Positions 29,996 through 39,621 of a stretch of DNA of 64,000 nucleotides are shown here, in pieces. Location: NCBI GenBank assembly GCA_009377385.1, contig WHUD01000003.1, forward strand, positions 16,826-80,825. The letters run 5' to 3'. The position numbers and the translations under genes were made by a program. Positions within the stretch are counted from its first letter, which is position 1. Each line of letters starts with the position of its first letter. The notes beneath the pieces are model-generated. The model was given only the letters and a program-made list of their open reading frames with translations. It was not told where the DNA came from and did no database searches. This DNA comes from Actinophytocola sp. (GTDB lineage: Bacteria; Actinomycetota; Actinomycetes; Mycobacteriales; Pseudonocardiaceae).

Positions 29996-30142
29996 GCCAG
30001 CGACGTTAGCCGGACGCCAGGCACATCGTCAAGGGCACCCGAGGCCATACCGCCTTGTCAAACCCCATTTAACTGGGCGGGAGCAGCGGAGCCATGACGT
30101 GACCGTTGACACGTCCCATGTCCGCTCGTATCGTCATCTGCC

Positions 30143-30715
30143 ATGCAAGAGCGGGCCAACGGCGGGTCGTCGGAGGACGTCGAGCGGGCGACCACGCTCA
30201 TCGGCGACAACCTCCAGCTGCTCACCGGTCACGAGCCACACCGGCAGCGCCTGGTGCGCGGGCATCGCCACATCCACCGGCTCGCGCTGGCCTGGCCGAG
30301 CGCCGACCACCCTCGGGTGTGCCTGCAGGTCCTGCGCGACACCGAGCCGGGCACCGGCCAGCAAGGCTGGCTGCCAGCCGACGCCATGGCGGTGGCGGAG
30401 TCGCTCGACGTCAAGCTCAAGCACACCGAGACAGGCGCGGCCAGCTTCGAGGAATGGCGCCGGGAGGCAGACCCGGCCTACTACGTCGTGGTGATCGACG
30501 GGAGCCCGGCCGCGCGGCGCGACGCCGAGCTGACCCGGCGGTGCGCGCTGCTGGAGTCCGGCTACGTCGACGGCGCCGGCTGGCTGCGCTTCTACGCAGA
30601 CGGCATGTTCGCGGAGGGCTCGTTCACGCGCGTGATCGAGCGCGCCGCGTTCGAGATCCGCACGCGGCTGGGCACGCACGCGGACCGCGCGGAATACCGC
30701 AGCGGGCTGTGCTGA
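30143..30715 (+). CDS. Hypothetical protein
   Basis: 190 aa ORF in a gene-sized gap; good coding composition; no family recognised. Confidence 0.65.
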   Translation: MQERANGGSSEDVERATTLIGDNLQLLTGHEPHRQRLVRGHRHIHRLALAWPSADHPRVCLQVLRDTEPGTGQQGWLPADAMAVAESLDVKLKHTETGAASFEEWRREADPAYYVVVIDGSPAARRDAELTRRCALLESGYVDGAGWLRFYADGMFAEGSFTRVIERAAFEIRTRLGTHADRAEYRSGLC

Positions 30716-30750
30716 CCGCCAACGCAACAGACGACACCGAGGAGGTGCCC

Positions 30751-31194
30751 ATGGCAACAGAATCGGCCCGCAAGCAGCGGGTACGGGAGGTATGGCAGGC
30801 GAGTTGGGGACGCGGCGACGTCGACGCGCTCGACGAACTGCTAGATCCTAGCTACCGCCGCCACACCGCGTCCGGCGGCACGCCGCAGAGCCGCGACGGG
30901 TTCAAGGCGTCGATCCTCTCGACCAGAGAGGCGTTCCCCAACCTGATGACCACCATCGAGGAGATGGTCGAGGAAGGCGATCGCCTCGCCATCCGCTGGC
31001 GCAGCACCGGAACCCACACGGGCACCTTCCACGATGTGCCGCCGACCGGCCGCGACGTCGAGGTCTTCGGCGTCACCTTCGCCCACTTCACCGGATCGGC
31101 CGTGGCCGAGGAATGGGTTACGTGGGATCCGCTGCAACTGCTGACCGCGCTGGGCATCATCCCGCTCTCCGCGGCGACACGGCGCTCCACCTGA
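30751..31194 (+). CDS. SnoaL-like / ester cyclase family protein
   Basis: VREVWQASWGRGDVDALDELLDPSYRRHTASGG...DRLAIRWRSTGTHTGTFHDVPPTGR. Confidence 0.88.
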   Translation: MATESARKQRVREVWQASWGRGDVDALDELLDPSYRRHTASGGTPQSRDGFKASILSTREAFPNLMTTIEEMVEEGDRLAIRWRSTGTHTGTFHDVPPTGRDVEVFGVTFAHFTGSAVAEEWVTWDPLQLLTALGIIPLSAATRRST

Positions 31195-31210
31195 CGCAAG
31201 GAGGTAGTCC

Positions 31211-31717
31211 ATGGCAACCACACCGACCACTGTGGATCCCGAAACCGTCAAGGACGTGCACCGCCAGTTCGTTACCGGCGTCACCGTCGTCACAACGGTC
31301 GACGGCGACACGCCACGCGGACTCGCCGTCAACGCGTTCAGCAGCGTGTCGCTGGAGCCGCCAGTGGTGCTGGTGTGCGTGCAGGCGACGTCAACCAGCT
31401 ACCCGGCGCTGTTCCGGTCGAGTCACCTCGCGGTGAACATCCTCGCCGCCGACCAGCTTCCGGTGCTGCGCGTCTTCGCCGCGAAGGGACACGACAAGTT
31501 CGCCGACATCGACTGGTCACCTGGCGTGCACGGCTCGCCCATCATCGACGGCTGCGCCGCGTCCATCGAAGTCGAGATCGGCGAACGACTGCGGGCGGGC
31601 ACCCACACCGTCTTCATCGGACAGGTCGTGGACGCCCGCACCCGCGACACCGAACCGCTCATCTACCGCGCTGGCGAGTTCTACACACCCTCCGGCCTCA
31701 CCACCATCACCGAGTGA
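31211..31717 (+). CDS. Flavin reductase family protein
   Basis: HRQFVTGVTVVTTVDGDTPRGLAVNAFSSVSLEPPVVLVCV. Confidence 0.93.
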   Translation: MATTPTTVDPETVKDVHRQFVTGVTVVTTVDGDTPRGLAVNAFSSVSLEPPVVLVCVQATSTSYPALFRSSHLAVNILAADQLPVLRVFAAKGHDKFADIDWSPGVHGSPIIDGCAASIEVEIGERLRAGTHTVFIGQVVDARTRDTEPLIYRAGEFYTPSGLTTITE

Positions 31718-31739
31718 CCCAGCAGGAAAGGGAGAAACC

Positions 31740-33347
31740 ATGCGTTCAGCACTAGGCGACCGGCTTGGCGGCCGGTCCGGCCCCGTCTTCGGCATATCCA
31801 TCGCGGTCTCCGCGTTGTTCCTTGCCTGGGGGATCTTCTTCACCAGCAGCCTCGCCACGACCATGTCGGCCGCACTCGACTGGGTGACCCGGAGCTTCGG
31901 GTGGATGTACCTTGCGTCGACCGTCGCGCTGCTCGGCTTCCTCGTCGTCCTCGCGTGCAGCCGCTACGGCAAGATCCGGCTCGGCAAAGACCACGAGCGG
32001 CCGGAGTTCTCCACCTTCAGCTGGCTCGCCATGATGCTCGCGGCGATCATGGGCATCGGGCTGATCGCGTACGGCGTCGCCGAACCGATCTCCCATTTCG
32101 CCACCCCGCCACACGGCCTCGCCCAGCCGGAATCGGCACGGGCCATGGTGGTGGCGCTGCAGTACTCCTTCTTCCATTGGGGACTGCACGCATGGGGCGT
32201 CTTCGCAGTCTTCGGCCTCGCCATCGGTTACTCGATGTACCGGAAGGGCAGGAAGGGGCTCGTCAGCTCGCTGTTTTATCCATTGCTCGGCGACCGTGTC
32301 CACGGCCCGATCGGCAAGGCCATCGACGTGCTGGCCATCTTCGCCACGCTGTTCGGCACGACGACGTCGCTCGGCCTTGGCGCGCTGCAGATCAACGGCG
32401 GGCTGAACACGCTGTTCGGCGTGCCGACCGGGGAGGTCGTCCAGATCGCGATCATCGCGGTCATCACGCTGCTCTTCACCGCGTCCGCCGTGACCGGGCT
32501 CCACCGGGGCATCAAGTACCTCAGCACGATCACCGCCGGAATCGCCACTCCCCTGCTCGTATTCGTTCTCATCGCGGGACCCACCGTGTTCCTGGCGAAC
32601 CTCTTCTTCGAGTCCGCGGGCGCGTACCTGACCGACTTCGTCCGGATGAGCCTGCGCGGCGCGACATTCGGCGACCTCGCCTGGATGCAAAGCTGGACCT
32701 ACTTCATGCTCGCCTGGTGGGTCGCGTGGGCCGCCTTCGTCGGCGTCTTCCTCGCCCGCATCTCACGGGGACGCACCATCCGCGAGTTCATCGTCGGCGT
32801 CCTTGTCGGACCGAGCGCCGCGTTCTTCGCCTGGTTCACCGTGTTCGGCGGGGCCGCGATGCACCGTGACTTCTACCAAGGCGGCAACATCGCCCAGGTC
32901 ACCGCCAACAACATCAATGACGCCTTCTTCGCCACCCTCGACGCCTTTCCATGGCCGGTACTCACCTCCGCCGGCGCGCTCATCCTCGCGGTGCTGTTCT
33001 TCGTGACCAGCGCTGACTCCAACACGTTCGTGCTGAGCATGCTCTCCTCGGAAGGCACTCAGCAGCCGAAACGACGTGTGCTGGTGACCTGGGGCAGCAT
33101 CACCGGACTGACGGCGATCGTGCTGCTGCTCACCGGTGGGCTCGACGCCCTGCAGCAAACCGTCATCGTCACGTCGGCTCCCTTCATCGTGATCATCTTC
33201 GGACTGGCGATTGCGTTCTGGAAGGACCTCAAGGGCGACCCAGTCGTGCATGCCCAAGCCATAGGCAATGACCAGCCGGAGCCCGCCGTGGCCGAGGAAC
33301 CAGACACCGCGGTTTACGCGTCCTCGGAGCGCTCGCAGGCACCGTGA
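31740..33347 (+). CDS. BCCT-family betaine/carnitine/choline transporter (1)
   Basis: FSWLAMMLAAIMGIGLIAYGVAEPISHF...YSFFHWGLHAWGVF; 535 aa. Confidence 0.93.
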   Translation: MRSALGDRLGGRSGPVFGISIAVSALFLAWGIFFTSSLATTMSAALDWVTRSFGWMYLASTVALLGFLVVLACSRYGKIRLGKDHERPEFSTFSWLAMMLAAIMGIGLIAYGVAEPISHFATPPHGLAQPESARAMVVALQYSFFHWGLHAWGVFAVFGLAIGYSMYRKGRKGLVSSLFYPLLGDRVHGPIGKAIDVLAIFATLFGTTTSLGLGALQINGGLNTLFGVPTGEVVQIAIIAVITLLFTASAVTGLHRGIKYLSTITAGIATPLLVFVLIAGPTVFLANLFFESAGAYLTDFVRMSLRGATFGDLAWMQSWTYFMLAWWVAWAAFVGVFLARISRGRTIREFIVGVLVGPSAAFFAWFTVFGGAAMHRDFYQGGNIAQVTANNINDAFFATLDAFPWPVLTSAGALILAVLFFVTSADSNTFVLSMLSSEGTQQPKRRVLVTWGSITGLTAIVLLLTGGLDALQQTVIVTSAPFIVIIFGLAIAFWKDLKGDPVVHAQAIGNDQPEPAVAEEPDTAVYASSERSQAP

Positions 33348-33487
33348 ACCTGCGCGACCGTCCTGGCGCCGTGCCACAACCATGGCGCCGGGGCGGTCCA
33401 CTGGCCGTTTAACCCCTCTTCTTGCAGGGTGCAGCAGCGTGTCACCACTCTGGTAGGTCGGGGACAGCCACGTGCTGGCCGCCGCGC

Positions 33488-34180
33488 TCACGGCCCCCGC
33501 AGCAGCTCCCTGACCGGCGTGTCGGCATGGACGGAGATACCGAGCACACCGGCGTTGCTCTCGAACAGCGCGAGGAGTGAGTCGGTGAGCCGGCTGGTGA
33601 CCTCGGCGGGTGTGACGGCGGAAGCCGGATCGCTACGCCAGGCGTTGACCACCCCGTCAACCAGGCCGACCACCCCGAACGCCATGGGTCGCGCGAACGA
33701 GGCGTCCTTGCCGAAATGAGCAAGCGCCTCGGTGAACAGCGCCGCGAGCTGCGCCGCGATGGCGTCGCGTGCGCCGCTGACCACCGGCGAACCGGTGACG
33801 CGCTCGTGGTGACGCCCCGCGCCGAGGAAGTGGTGCAACCGCGGATGCCGATCAACCCAGCCCAGGTAGGTGCCCACGGCATGCCGGACGGCCTCCGCGA
33901 CCGTGCCATCGGGATGCAGCGCGGGTTCGAGCTCGGCAAGCAGCAGCTCGAGAATGCGGGCCCTGACCTGCTCATCGAGGTCGCTACGCCCGTTGAAATG
34001 CCGGTAGACCACCGGCCTCGGCAACCCCAACCGGTCGGCGATCTGCTTGACCGTGACACCGACACCGTGCCGCTCGATCGCCTCGATGGCTGCGTCGAGC
34101 ACGTCCAGCCTGCGCTGCGCTTTGTGCTCCTCCCACCGGCTGGTGCGGCCGTCGGCGCTGCGTTCGGTCACGTCGAGCAC
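33488..34180 (-). CDS. TetR-family regulator
   Basis: RLDVLDAAIEAIERHGVGVTVKQIADRLGLPRPVVYRHFNGRSDLDEQV. Confidence 0.92.
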   Translation of the reverse strand: MLDVTERSADGRTSRWEEHKAQRRLDVLDAAIEAIERHGVGVTVKQIADRLGLPRPVVYRHFNGRSDLDEQVRARILELLLAELEPALHPDGTVAEAVRHAVGTYLGWVDRHPRLHHFLGAGRHHERVTGSPVVSGARDAIAAQLAALFTEALAHFGKDASFARPMAFGVVGLVDGVVNAWRSDPASAVTPAEVTSRLTDSLLALFESNAGVLGISVHADTPVRELLRGP

Positions 34181-34201
34181 GATACCGCCGGGCCCTTGCG
34201 T

Positions 34202-34236
34202 GTGACACTATGTCTCACTTAATCTATGTGTGACAC
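34202..34236. promoter_or_regulatory. Candidate TetR operator: GTGACACtaTGTCTCAC dyad plus GTGTGACAC
   Basis: Imperfect dyad and repeated GTGACAC between divergent genes. Confidence 0.5.
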
Positions 34237-34278
34237 GAGGTAATAGATACCTTCCAGCGGGAGCGAAGGAGCTCGGAG

Positions 34279-35178
34279 ATGGCGGAGAAGCTCGGCGCCC
34301 ATCCGCGCGACGAGGTCGCGAAGCGGCTGCTCGACGGCTCGGTGAAACGGTCATACGACCCGGTCGTCGACATGGACTGGGACGCGCCGCTTGACCCGGA
34401 CAAGTTGTTCCTGCCTGCCGAGGTGATCTCGCTGTACGGCACGCCGATGTGGCAGCAGATGTCGCACGAACAGCGCCGCGAGCTGTCCCGCCAGGAACTC
34501 GCGAACGTCCTCAGCGTCGGCATCTGGTTCGAGAACGTCCTCAACCGGATGCTGCTGCGCGAGCTCCTCAGTGAGGACCCGACCAGCAAGCACGCCCACT
34601 ACACGCTCACCGAGATGGGCGACGAGTGCAGGCACATGGTGATGTTCGGCAGGGTGATCGACCGGGTCGGCGCCCGGCCGTACTGGCCGAAGGGCCTCGC
34701 CGCCGTCTTCGTCAAGGTGCTGCCGTTCTTCCTGCGCAAGTCGATGGTCTGGACGGGTGCGCTGCTCGGCGAGGAGATCTTCGACGCGCTGCAACGGCGG
34801 ATCATGTCGGACCCGGACCTGCAGCCGCTGGTCGCGCGGCTGATGCGGATCCACGTCACCGAGGAGGCCCGCCACATCCGGTTCGCCCGCGAGGCTCTCG
34901 CTCGCGACGCCCGCACGCTGCCCTGGTGGGAACGCCGCTACACCCAGACACTCGCGGCGATCGCCGCACCGCTGTTCGCCGGCATGTTCACGAACAGTCA
35001 CATGTACGTCCGCGCCGGGCTGGACGGTCGCGAGGCCAAGCGCCAGGCGTTGGCCAACCCACGGTTCCGCCAGGCGCGTGAGACCGGATCGGCCCGGCTC
35101 GCCACGTTCCTCGACGACATCGGCCTGATGGGGTCACTGACCAGGGCGTCGTGGCGACGGTGGGGGTTCCTGGCGTGA
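34279..35178 (+). CDS. AurF-like diiron oxygenase
   Basis: EMGDECRHMVMFGRVIDRVG...HVTEEARHIRFAREAL (ExxxH diiron motifs). Confidence 0.85.
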   Translation: MAEKLGAHPRDEVAKRLLDGSVKRSYDPVVDMDWDAPLDPDKLFLPAEVISLYGTPMWQQMSHEQRRELSRQELANVLSVGIWFENVLNRMLLRELLSEDPTSKHAHYTLTEMGDECRHMVMFGRVIDRVGARPYWPKGLAAVFVKVLPFFLRKSMVWTGALLGEEIFDALQRRIMSDPDLQPLVARLMRIHVTEEARHIRFAREALARDARTLPWWERRYTQTLAAIAAPLFAGMFTNSHMYVRAGLDGREAKRQALANPRFRQARETGSARLATFLDDIGLMGSLTRASWRRWGFLA

Positions 35179-35489
35179 GCGAAGACTACAGCGGCCCGGC
35201 CGTGCTGGCCTGCGGGGACACCGAGATCGCCGTGACGGTAGTGCTGGCCGGTCACTGGGAGCCGCTGGACGGCGCGTTCCACTGGTACGGCAGGGTCAAC
35301 GCCGACGCCAGGGTGCGGTCGCTGAAGGAGTCGGGACGGTCGGAAGTGACCGTGACGCTGCCCGACGGCGCGCCAACGCCCGCCCGCCTCGCCGAGGTTG
35401 ACCCGTGGGGACACGCACGCGTTACCGGCGTCGGCGTGCCACCGTTCCCGCTGGAAACGCTCGAGGACATCGAGCCCTCCGGCGCATGA
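35175..35489 (+). CDS. DUF4873 domain-containing protein
   Basis: VSEDYSGPAVLACGDTEIAVTVVLAGHWEPLDGAFHWYGRV; 4-bp overlap with AurF-like gene. Confidence 0.8.
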   Translation: MSEDYSGPAVLACGDTEIAVTVVLAGHWEPLDGAFHWYGRVNADARVRSLKESGRSEVTVTLPDGAPTPARLAEVDPWGHARVTGVGVPPFPLETLEDIEPSGA

Positions 35490-35493
35490 CGCC

Positions 35494-35546
35494 GAGCCGA
35501 ACGGGGCGTTCGGTGCAGAATGCGTGCCGAACGCCCCGTTCGGCTC
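35494..35546. terminator. Bidirectional hairpin GAGCCGAACGGGGCGTTCGG-N13-CCGAACGCCCCGTTCGGCTC
   Basis: Perfect 20-bp stem between convergent genes. Confidence 0.85.
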
Positions 35547-35557
35547 GCCGGCTCCGC

Positions 35558-36733
35558 TCACGGAATCCGCTTGGCCTCACACAGGAAGGCCATCGGGCCG
35601 CGGCCGATCCGGGTCAGCACCACGCTCAATTCGGCTGGGCCGCGCAGCTTCAGCCGGGGCCGCAGGGCGTTCGGGTCGACGTCAAGGCCGCGCACCAGGA
35701 TCTCCACCCGCCCGACGTCGAGCTCCCGCAACCGCGCGCGCAGCTCCTTCTCCCGGTACGGTCCGAACTCCAGCACGTGGAACGCCCGGATGCCGGGCGG
35801 TGGCTCGTCACCGGTCAGGTACGCGATGCGCTCGTCGAGCTGCCACAACCCGTGCCGCGCCGCGTAGTGGCGCACCAGCCCGGCCCGCACGATCGCGCCG
35901 TCCGGGTCGATCAGCCATTCCCCCGGCTCGCCGACGTCGCAGTCGTCCGGCTCGGCGTCGGTGATGCTCCAGCTCTCTCCTGCGCCGCGTAGCACGGTGG
36001 CGCGCCGCCCTGCGGTAGCGACCGAGCCCGCCCACAGGCACGCCTCCCGCACCTGGCCGTCCAGCGACACCACCTCGAACTCTGCCGCCCACGGCGCGAC
36101 GTCCGGGTCGATCCCCGGCGCCGTCTTCACCGCGAGGTCGCGGCCCCGGTACGTCTCGGCGAGCGCGTCCAGCGGGGGCTGGAAGTCGCCCGGCCGCCAG
36201 CGCCTGCGACCTCGCGCGTCGCGGCGAGCGGGGTCGGCGACGACGACGGCGTCGCGGGTGACCGGGCGCAGCGCGTCCGCACGCGCCAGCGCGGGCGCGA
36301 CACCCGCACGCTCGCAGTTGTGCCACGCCATGGCGAGCCGGACCTCGTCCAGATCGGACCCGACGCACCGGCGCGCCGATGCCGCGATCGGCACCAGGTC
36401 CGCACCGATGGAGCAGGTGACGTCGTGCACGTCGCGACCGGCGAGACGCTGTGCGCGGTGGCGCGCGACGGCGGTGGGGCTCGCCTGCTGCAGCGCATCG
36501 TCCGTGAACAGCCAGCCGTCCGCCGAGTCCAGTTTGGACACCGCCTTGCGCCGCAGCAGCACGGTCTCCAGCACGGCGGCGGCGCGGTCCTCGCCGACCA
36601 GCTTCCGGGCACGGCGGACGTCGCGGAGCCGCGTGGCGTCCGTCAGATCAAGATCGGCGCACGCGGCCACGGCATCCGTCCCCTCTGCCGAGCGCAGAAA
36701 CACGACGTCGTCCACGGTGAAGGCATACCCCAC
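35558..36733 (-). CDS. THUMP-like SAM methyltransferase (Rv3037c-like)
   Basis: DVTCSIGADLVPIAASARRCVGSDLDEVRLAMAWHNCERAGV...VVADPARRDARGRRRW. Confidence 0.87.
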   Translation of the reverse strand: MGYAFTVDDVVFLRSAEGTDAVAACADLDLTDATRLRDVRRARKLVGEDRAAAVLETVLLRRKAVSKLDSADGWLFTDDALQQASPTAVARHRAQRLAGRDVHDVTCSIGADLVPIAASARRCVGSDLDEVRLAMAWHNCERAGVAPALARADALRPVTRDAVVVADPARRDARGRRRWRPGDFQPPLDALAETYRGRDLAVKTAPGIDPDVAPWAAEFEVVSLDGQVREACLWAGSVATAGRRATVLRGAGESWSITDAEPDDCDVGEPGEWLIDPDGAIVRAGLVRHYAARHGLWQLDERIAYLTGDEPPPGIRAFHVLEFGPYREKELRARLRELDVGRVEILVRGLDVDPNALRPRLKLRGPAELSVVLTRIGRGPMAFLCEAKRIP

Positions 36734-36822
36734 GGCGCTGACGCTACCGGGCGGACCCGAGCAGCGCCTGCCCCGCTGGTGCGTTTGTCGGCGGCGGCAC
36801 CAGCGGGACGCGGCATCGGGCG

Positions 36823-38183
36823 CTACCGCGACGCGACGGCGGGCGCGGTCGCATCACTGGCTTCGACGTCGCCAGTGCGGGTGTAGTCGAACGTGGTGAT
36901 GTCGCGCTGGTAGGTCTCCGGAAGGAAGCGCGCCGCCGCGAGGCTCGCCACCGCCGCGAGCACGGTGTACCCGGCGAACAGCCACGGCTCACCACCGTTC
37001 ACCTGCACCAGCAGCGCCGCGACCAGTGGCGTGAGCCCGCTCGCGAAGATCCCCGAGAACTGGTACACCGACCCGACTCCGGTGTAGCGGATGCGGGTGT
37101 CGAACAGCTCCGACCAGAACGCGGCCAGCGGCGCGTAGATCGCGGCGTACACCAGCCCGAGGCTGATGACGATGCTGAGCCAGATCAACGCGGTCACACC
37201 GGTCTGGATGAGCCAGAACGACGGGAAGACGAACACCGCGATGCCGATGACGCCGGTCCGGTACACCGCCTTGCGGCCGTACCGATCCGACAGCGCACCG
37301 CACACCGGGATCAGCAGCACACCGACCGCTGCCGCGATGATCACGCCGCCGAGTGCGGTGCCGCTCGCCAGGCCGAGGTTGTTGGCCACGTAGGAGACCA
37401 CGAACACGCCGTAGGCGTTGAACGTCAGCCCTTCGATCCAGCGAGTGCCCATGCCGAGGACGAGCTCCTTCGGCTGTGTGCGCAGCAGCGTCACCATCGG
37501 CACCTTGACCTCTTCCTGCTCCTGCCGCACCCGGGTGAAGGCGGGCGTCTCCAGCACGGTGAGCCGGATGTAGAGGCCGAGCACAAGCAGCAGCGTGCTC
37601 GCCAGGAACGGCAGCCGCCAGCCCCAGGCGAGGAAGGCGTCCTCAGGCAGCAGCGTCACCAGGCCGAACGCGCCTGACGCCAGCAGCAGCCGGCGGGCAC
37701 GCCCACCTGCGGCCAGCTGCCGTAGAAGCCGCGACGCCCGGCAGGGGCGTACTCGACGGCCATCAGCACGGCGCCGCCGTACTCCCCGCCGACGCCGATG
37801 CCCTGGAGCACCCGCATCAGCACCAGCAGCGCGGGAGCCCACAACCCGATGGCGTCATAGGTGGGCAGCAGGCCGATGACGACCGTGCCGACGCCCATGA
37901 TGAACAGCGTCAGGATCAACATCTTCTTGCGGCCGATCCGATCGCCGAAGTGACCGAAGATCAGGCTGCCAAACGGCCGGGCGAGGAACCCGACGGCGAA
38001 GGTCGCGAACGCGACCAGCGTGCCGACCGCGGAGTCGAGGTTGGTGAAGAACAGCTTGTTGAACACCAGTCCGGCGGCGGTGCCGTAGATGAAGAAGTCG
38101 TACCACTCGATGGACGCGCCGATCGAGCTGGCGAGCGCGACCTTCTTGACCGACACCGATTCGGACGGGGTTGATCTGGCCAT
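36823..38183 (-). pseudogene. MHS-family MFS transporter interrupted by a 1-nt frameshift near 37690
   Basis: N-part MARSTPSESVSVKKVALASSIGASIEWYDFFIYG...FYGSWPQVGVPAG continues in another frame LLLASGAFGLVTLLPEDAFLAWGWRLPF... Confidence 0.85.
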
Positions 38184-38213
38184 GATGACCTCCTTGGGAG
38201 GGAGTCTGGAGGG

Positions 38214-39488
38214 TCAGATGGATTGGCGGAAGATGGTCGCCGCTGCGTCGCGGTCCAGCGGCCGAGGCACGACGGAGAGCTGGCGGGTCTGCTGCAGCGT
38301 GCCGTCGACCAGCGTGTCGACGTCGTCCTCGGTGAAACCGAACGCGCGCAGGCCGACCGGCATACCGATGTCGCGCATCAGCTCCTCGAGCACGGCGGGC
38401 AGCGCGTCCGCGCCTTCGGTGCGGGTGAACGTGCGCCCGGAAAGCAGTTCGGCGGCGCGCAGGTGACGATCGGGGTCGGCCGGGTACGTCCAGCGGAACA
38501 CCGAGGGCGCCGTCGCCGACACCGCCTGGCCGTGCGGCACCATCGGCATCGGCGGATAGCCGTCGGCCTGGTAGTCCCGCACCGCACCGGCGATCGGGTA
38601 GGCGTTGGCGTGTGGCAGGTGGGTTCCCGCGTTGCCGAACCCAGTTCCGGCGTACGTCGACGCGAGCGCCATGTGGTATCTGGCGTGCAGGTCGTCACCG
38701 TTGAGTACCGCCGCGCGCAGGTGCTCGCCGGTCAGCCGCAGCGCCATCTCACACCAGACGTCGCTGATCGGGTTGGAGCCGCAGAACGCGGGACGTTTCG
38801 TGGTGTCGGGCGGCGCCGGTCTCGCGTCGAACCGCACCGCGGTGTAGCTCTCCAGCGCGTGTGACAGCACGTCCATCCCGCTCGCGGCGGTGACCTGTGC
38901 GGGCATGGACACCGTGGTCAGCGGATCGACCACCGCCACCGCCGGGCGCAGCCTTGGATGGCTGATGCCCGCCTTCAGGTGCCGGGTCAGCAGGTCGACA
39001 ACGCAGATCGTGGTGGACTCAGAGCCGGTGCCCGCCGTGGTCGGCATGGCGATCAGCGGCTTGAGCGGACCGTCTGGCGCCCTGCCCGCGCCGATCGGTG
39101 GCGTGACATAGTCCAGCAGCTCGCCGGGATGGGTGGTGAGCAAGTTGACGGCCTTCGCGGTGTCGATCGCGGAACCACCGCCGACCGCGATGAAACAGTC
39201 CCATTCGGACTCACGCGCCCAGGAGACCGCTTCGGCGATGCTGACGTCGGTCGGCTCGACGGCGACGCCATCGAAGACCTCGCACTTGATGTCGTGCGCG
39301 ATCACGTGATCACGCACCCGGTCGGGCAGACCGCTCTCGCGCACACCGGGGTCCGTGATGACCAGGCAGCGTTCCGCGCCCAGCGCGGCGACGTCCGCAC
39401 CGATCTCGTCGGCGGCGCCGATGCCGAACTTCAGCGGCGGGGCGGCCCAGGTGAAGACCGTCTCGTTGGGGTGGGGACCAAGAACCAT
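38214..39488 (-). CDS. Iron-containing alcohol dehydrogenase, hydroxyacid-oxoacid transhydrogenase (ADHFE1/HOT)-like
   Basis: HPNETVFTWAAPPLKFGIGAADEIG...TTHPGELLDYVTPPIGAGRAP...AMPTTAGTGSESTT. Confidence 0.88.
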   Translation of the reverse strand: MVLGPHPNETVFTWAAPPLKFGIGAADEIGADVAALGAERCLVITDPGVRESGLPDRVRDHVIAHDIKCEVFDGVAVEPTDVSIAEAVSWARESEWDCFIAVGGGSAIDTAKAVNLLTTHPGELLDYVTPPIGAGRAPDGPLKPLIAMPTTAGTGSESTTICVVDLLTRHLKAGISHPRLRPAVAVVDPLTTVSMPAQVTAASGMDVLSHALESYTAVRFDARPAPPDTTKRPAFCGSNPISDVWCEMALRLTGEHLRAAVLNGDDLHARYHMALASTYAGTGFGNAGTHLPHANAYPIAGAVRDYQADGYPPMPMVPHGQAVSATAPSVFRWTYPADPDRHLRAAELLSGRTFTRTEGADALPAVLEELMRDIGMPVGLRAFGFTEDDVDTLVDGTLQQTRQLSVVPRPLDRDAAATIFRQSI

Positions 39489-39501
39489 GTGACGCAGCTC
39501 C

Positions 39502-39519
39502 CATCTTGAAGTTAAGATG
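39502..39519. promoter_or_regulatory. Inverted repeat CATCTT-GAAGTT-AAGATG in divergent promoter
   Basis: Perfect 6-bp arms, 6-bp spacer. Confidence 0.45.
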
Positions 39520-39621
39520 TGGAATGGTGTACCACTATGTAACCGACTTGGCTACCCCTACCACCGGATTTCCTCGCCTCGGTGCCCGATTCCGGCGGCG
39601 ACGACCGAACCTGGAGGCCCC

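Noticed and set aside
33367-33397. GGCGCC inverted repeat downstream of BCCT 1
   Set aside because: Short arms in high-GC sequence; too weak to claim as a specific terminator.
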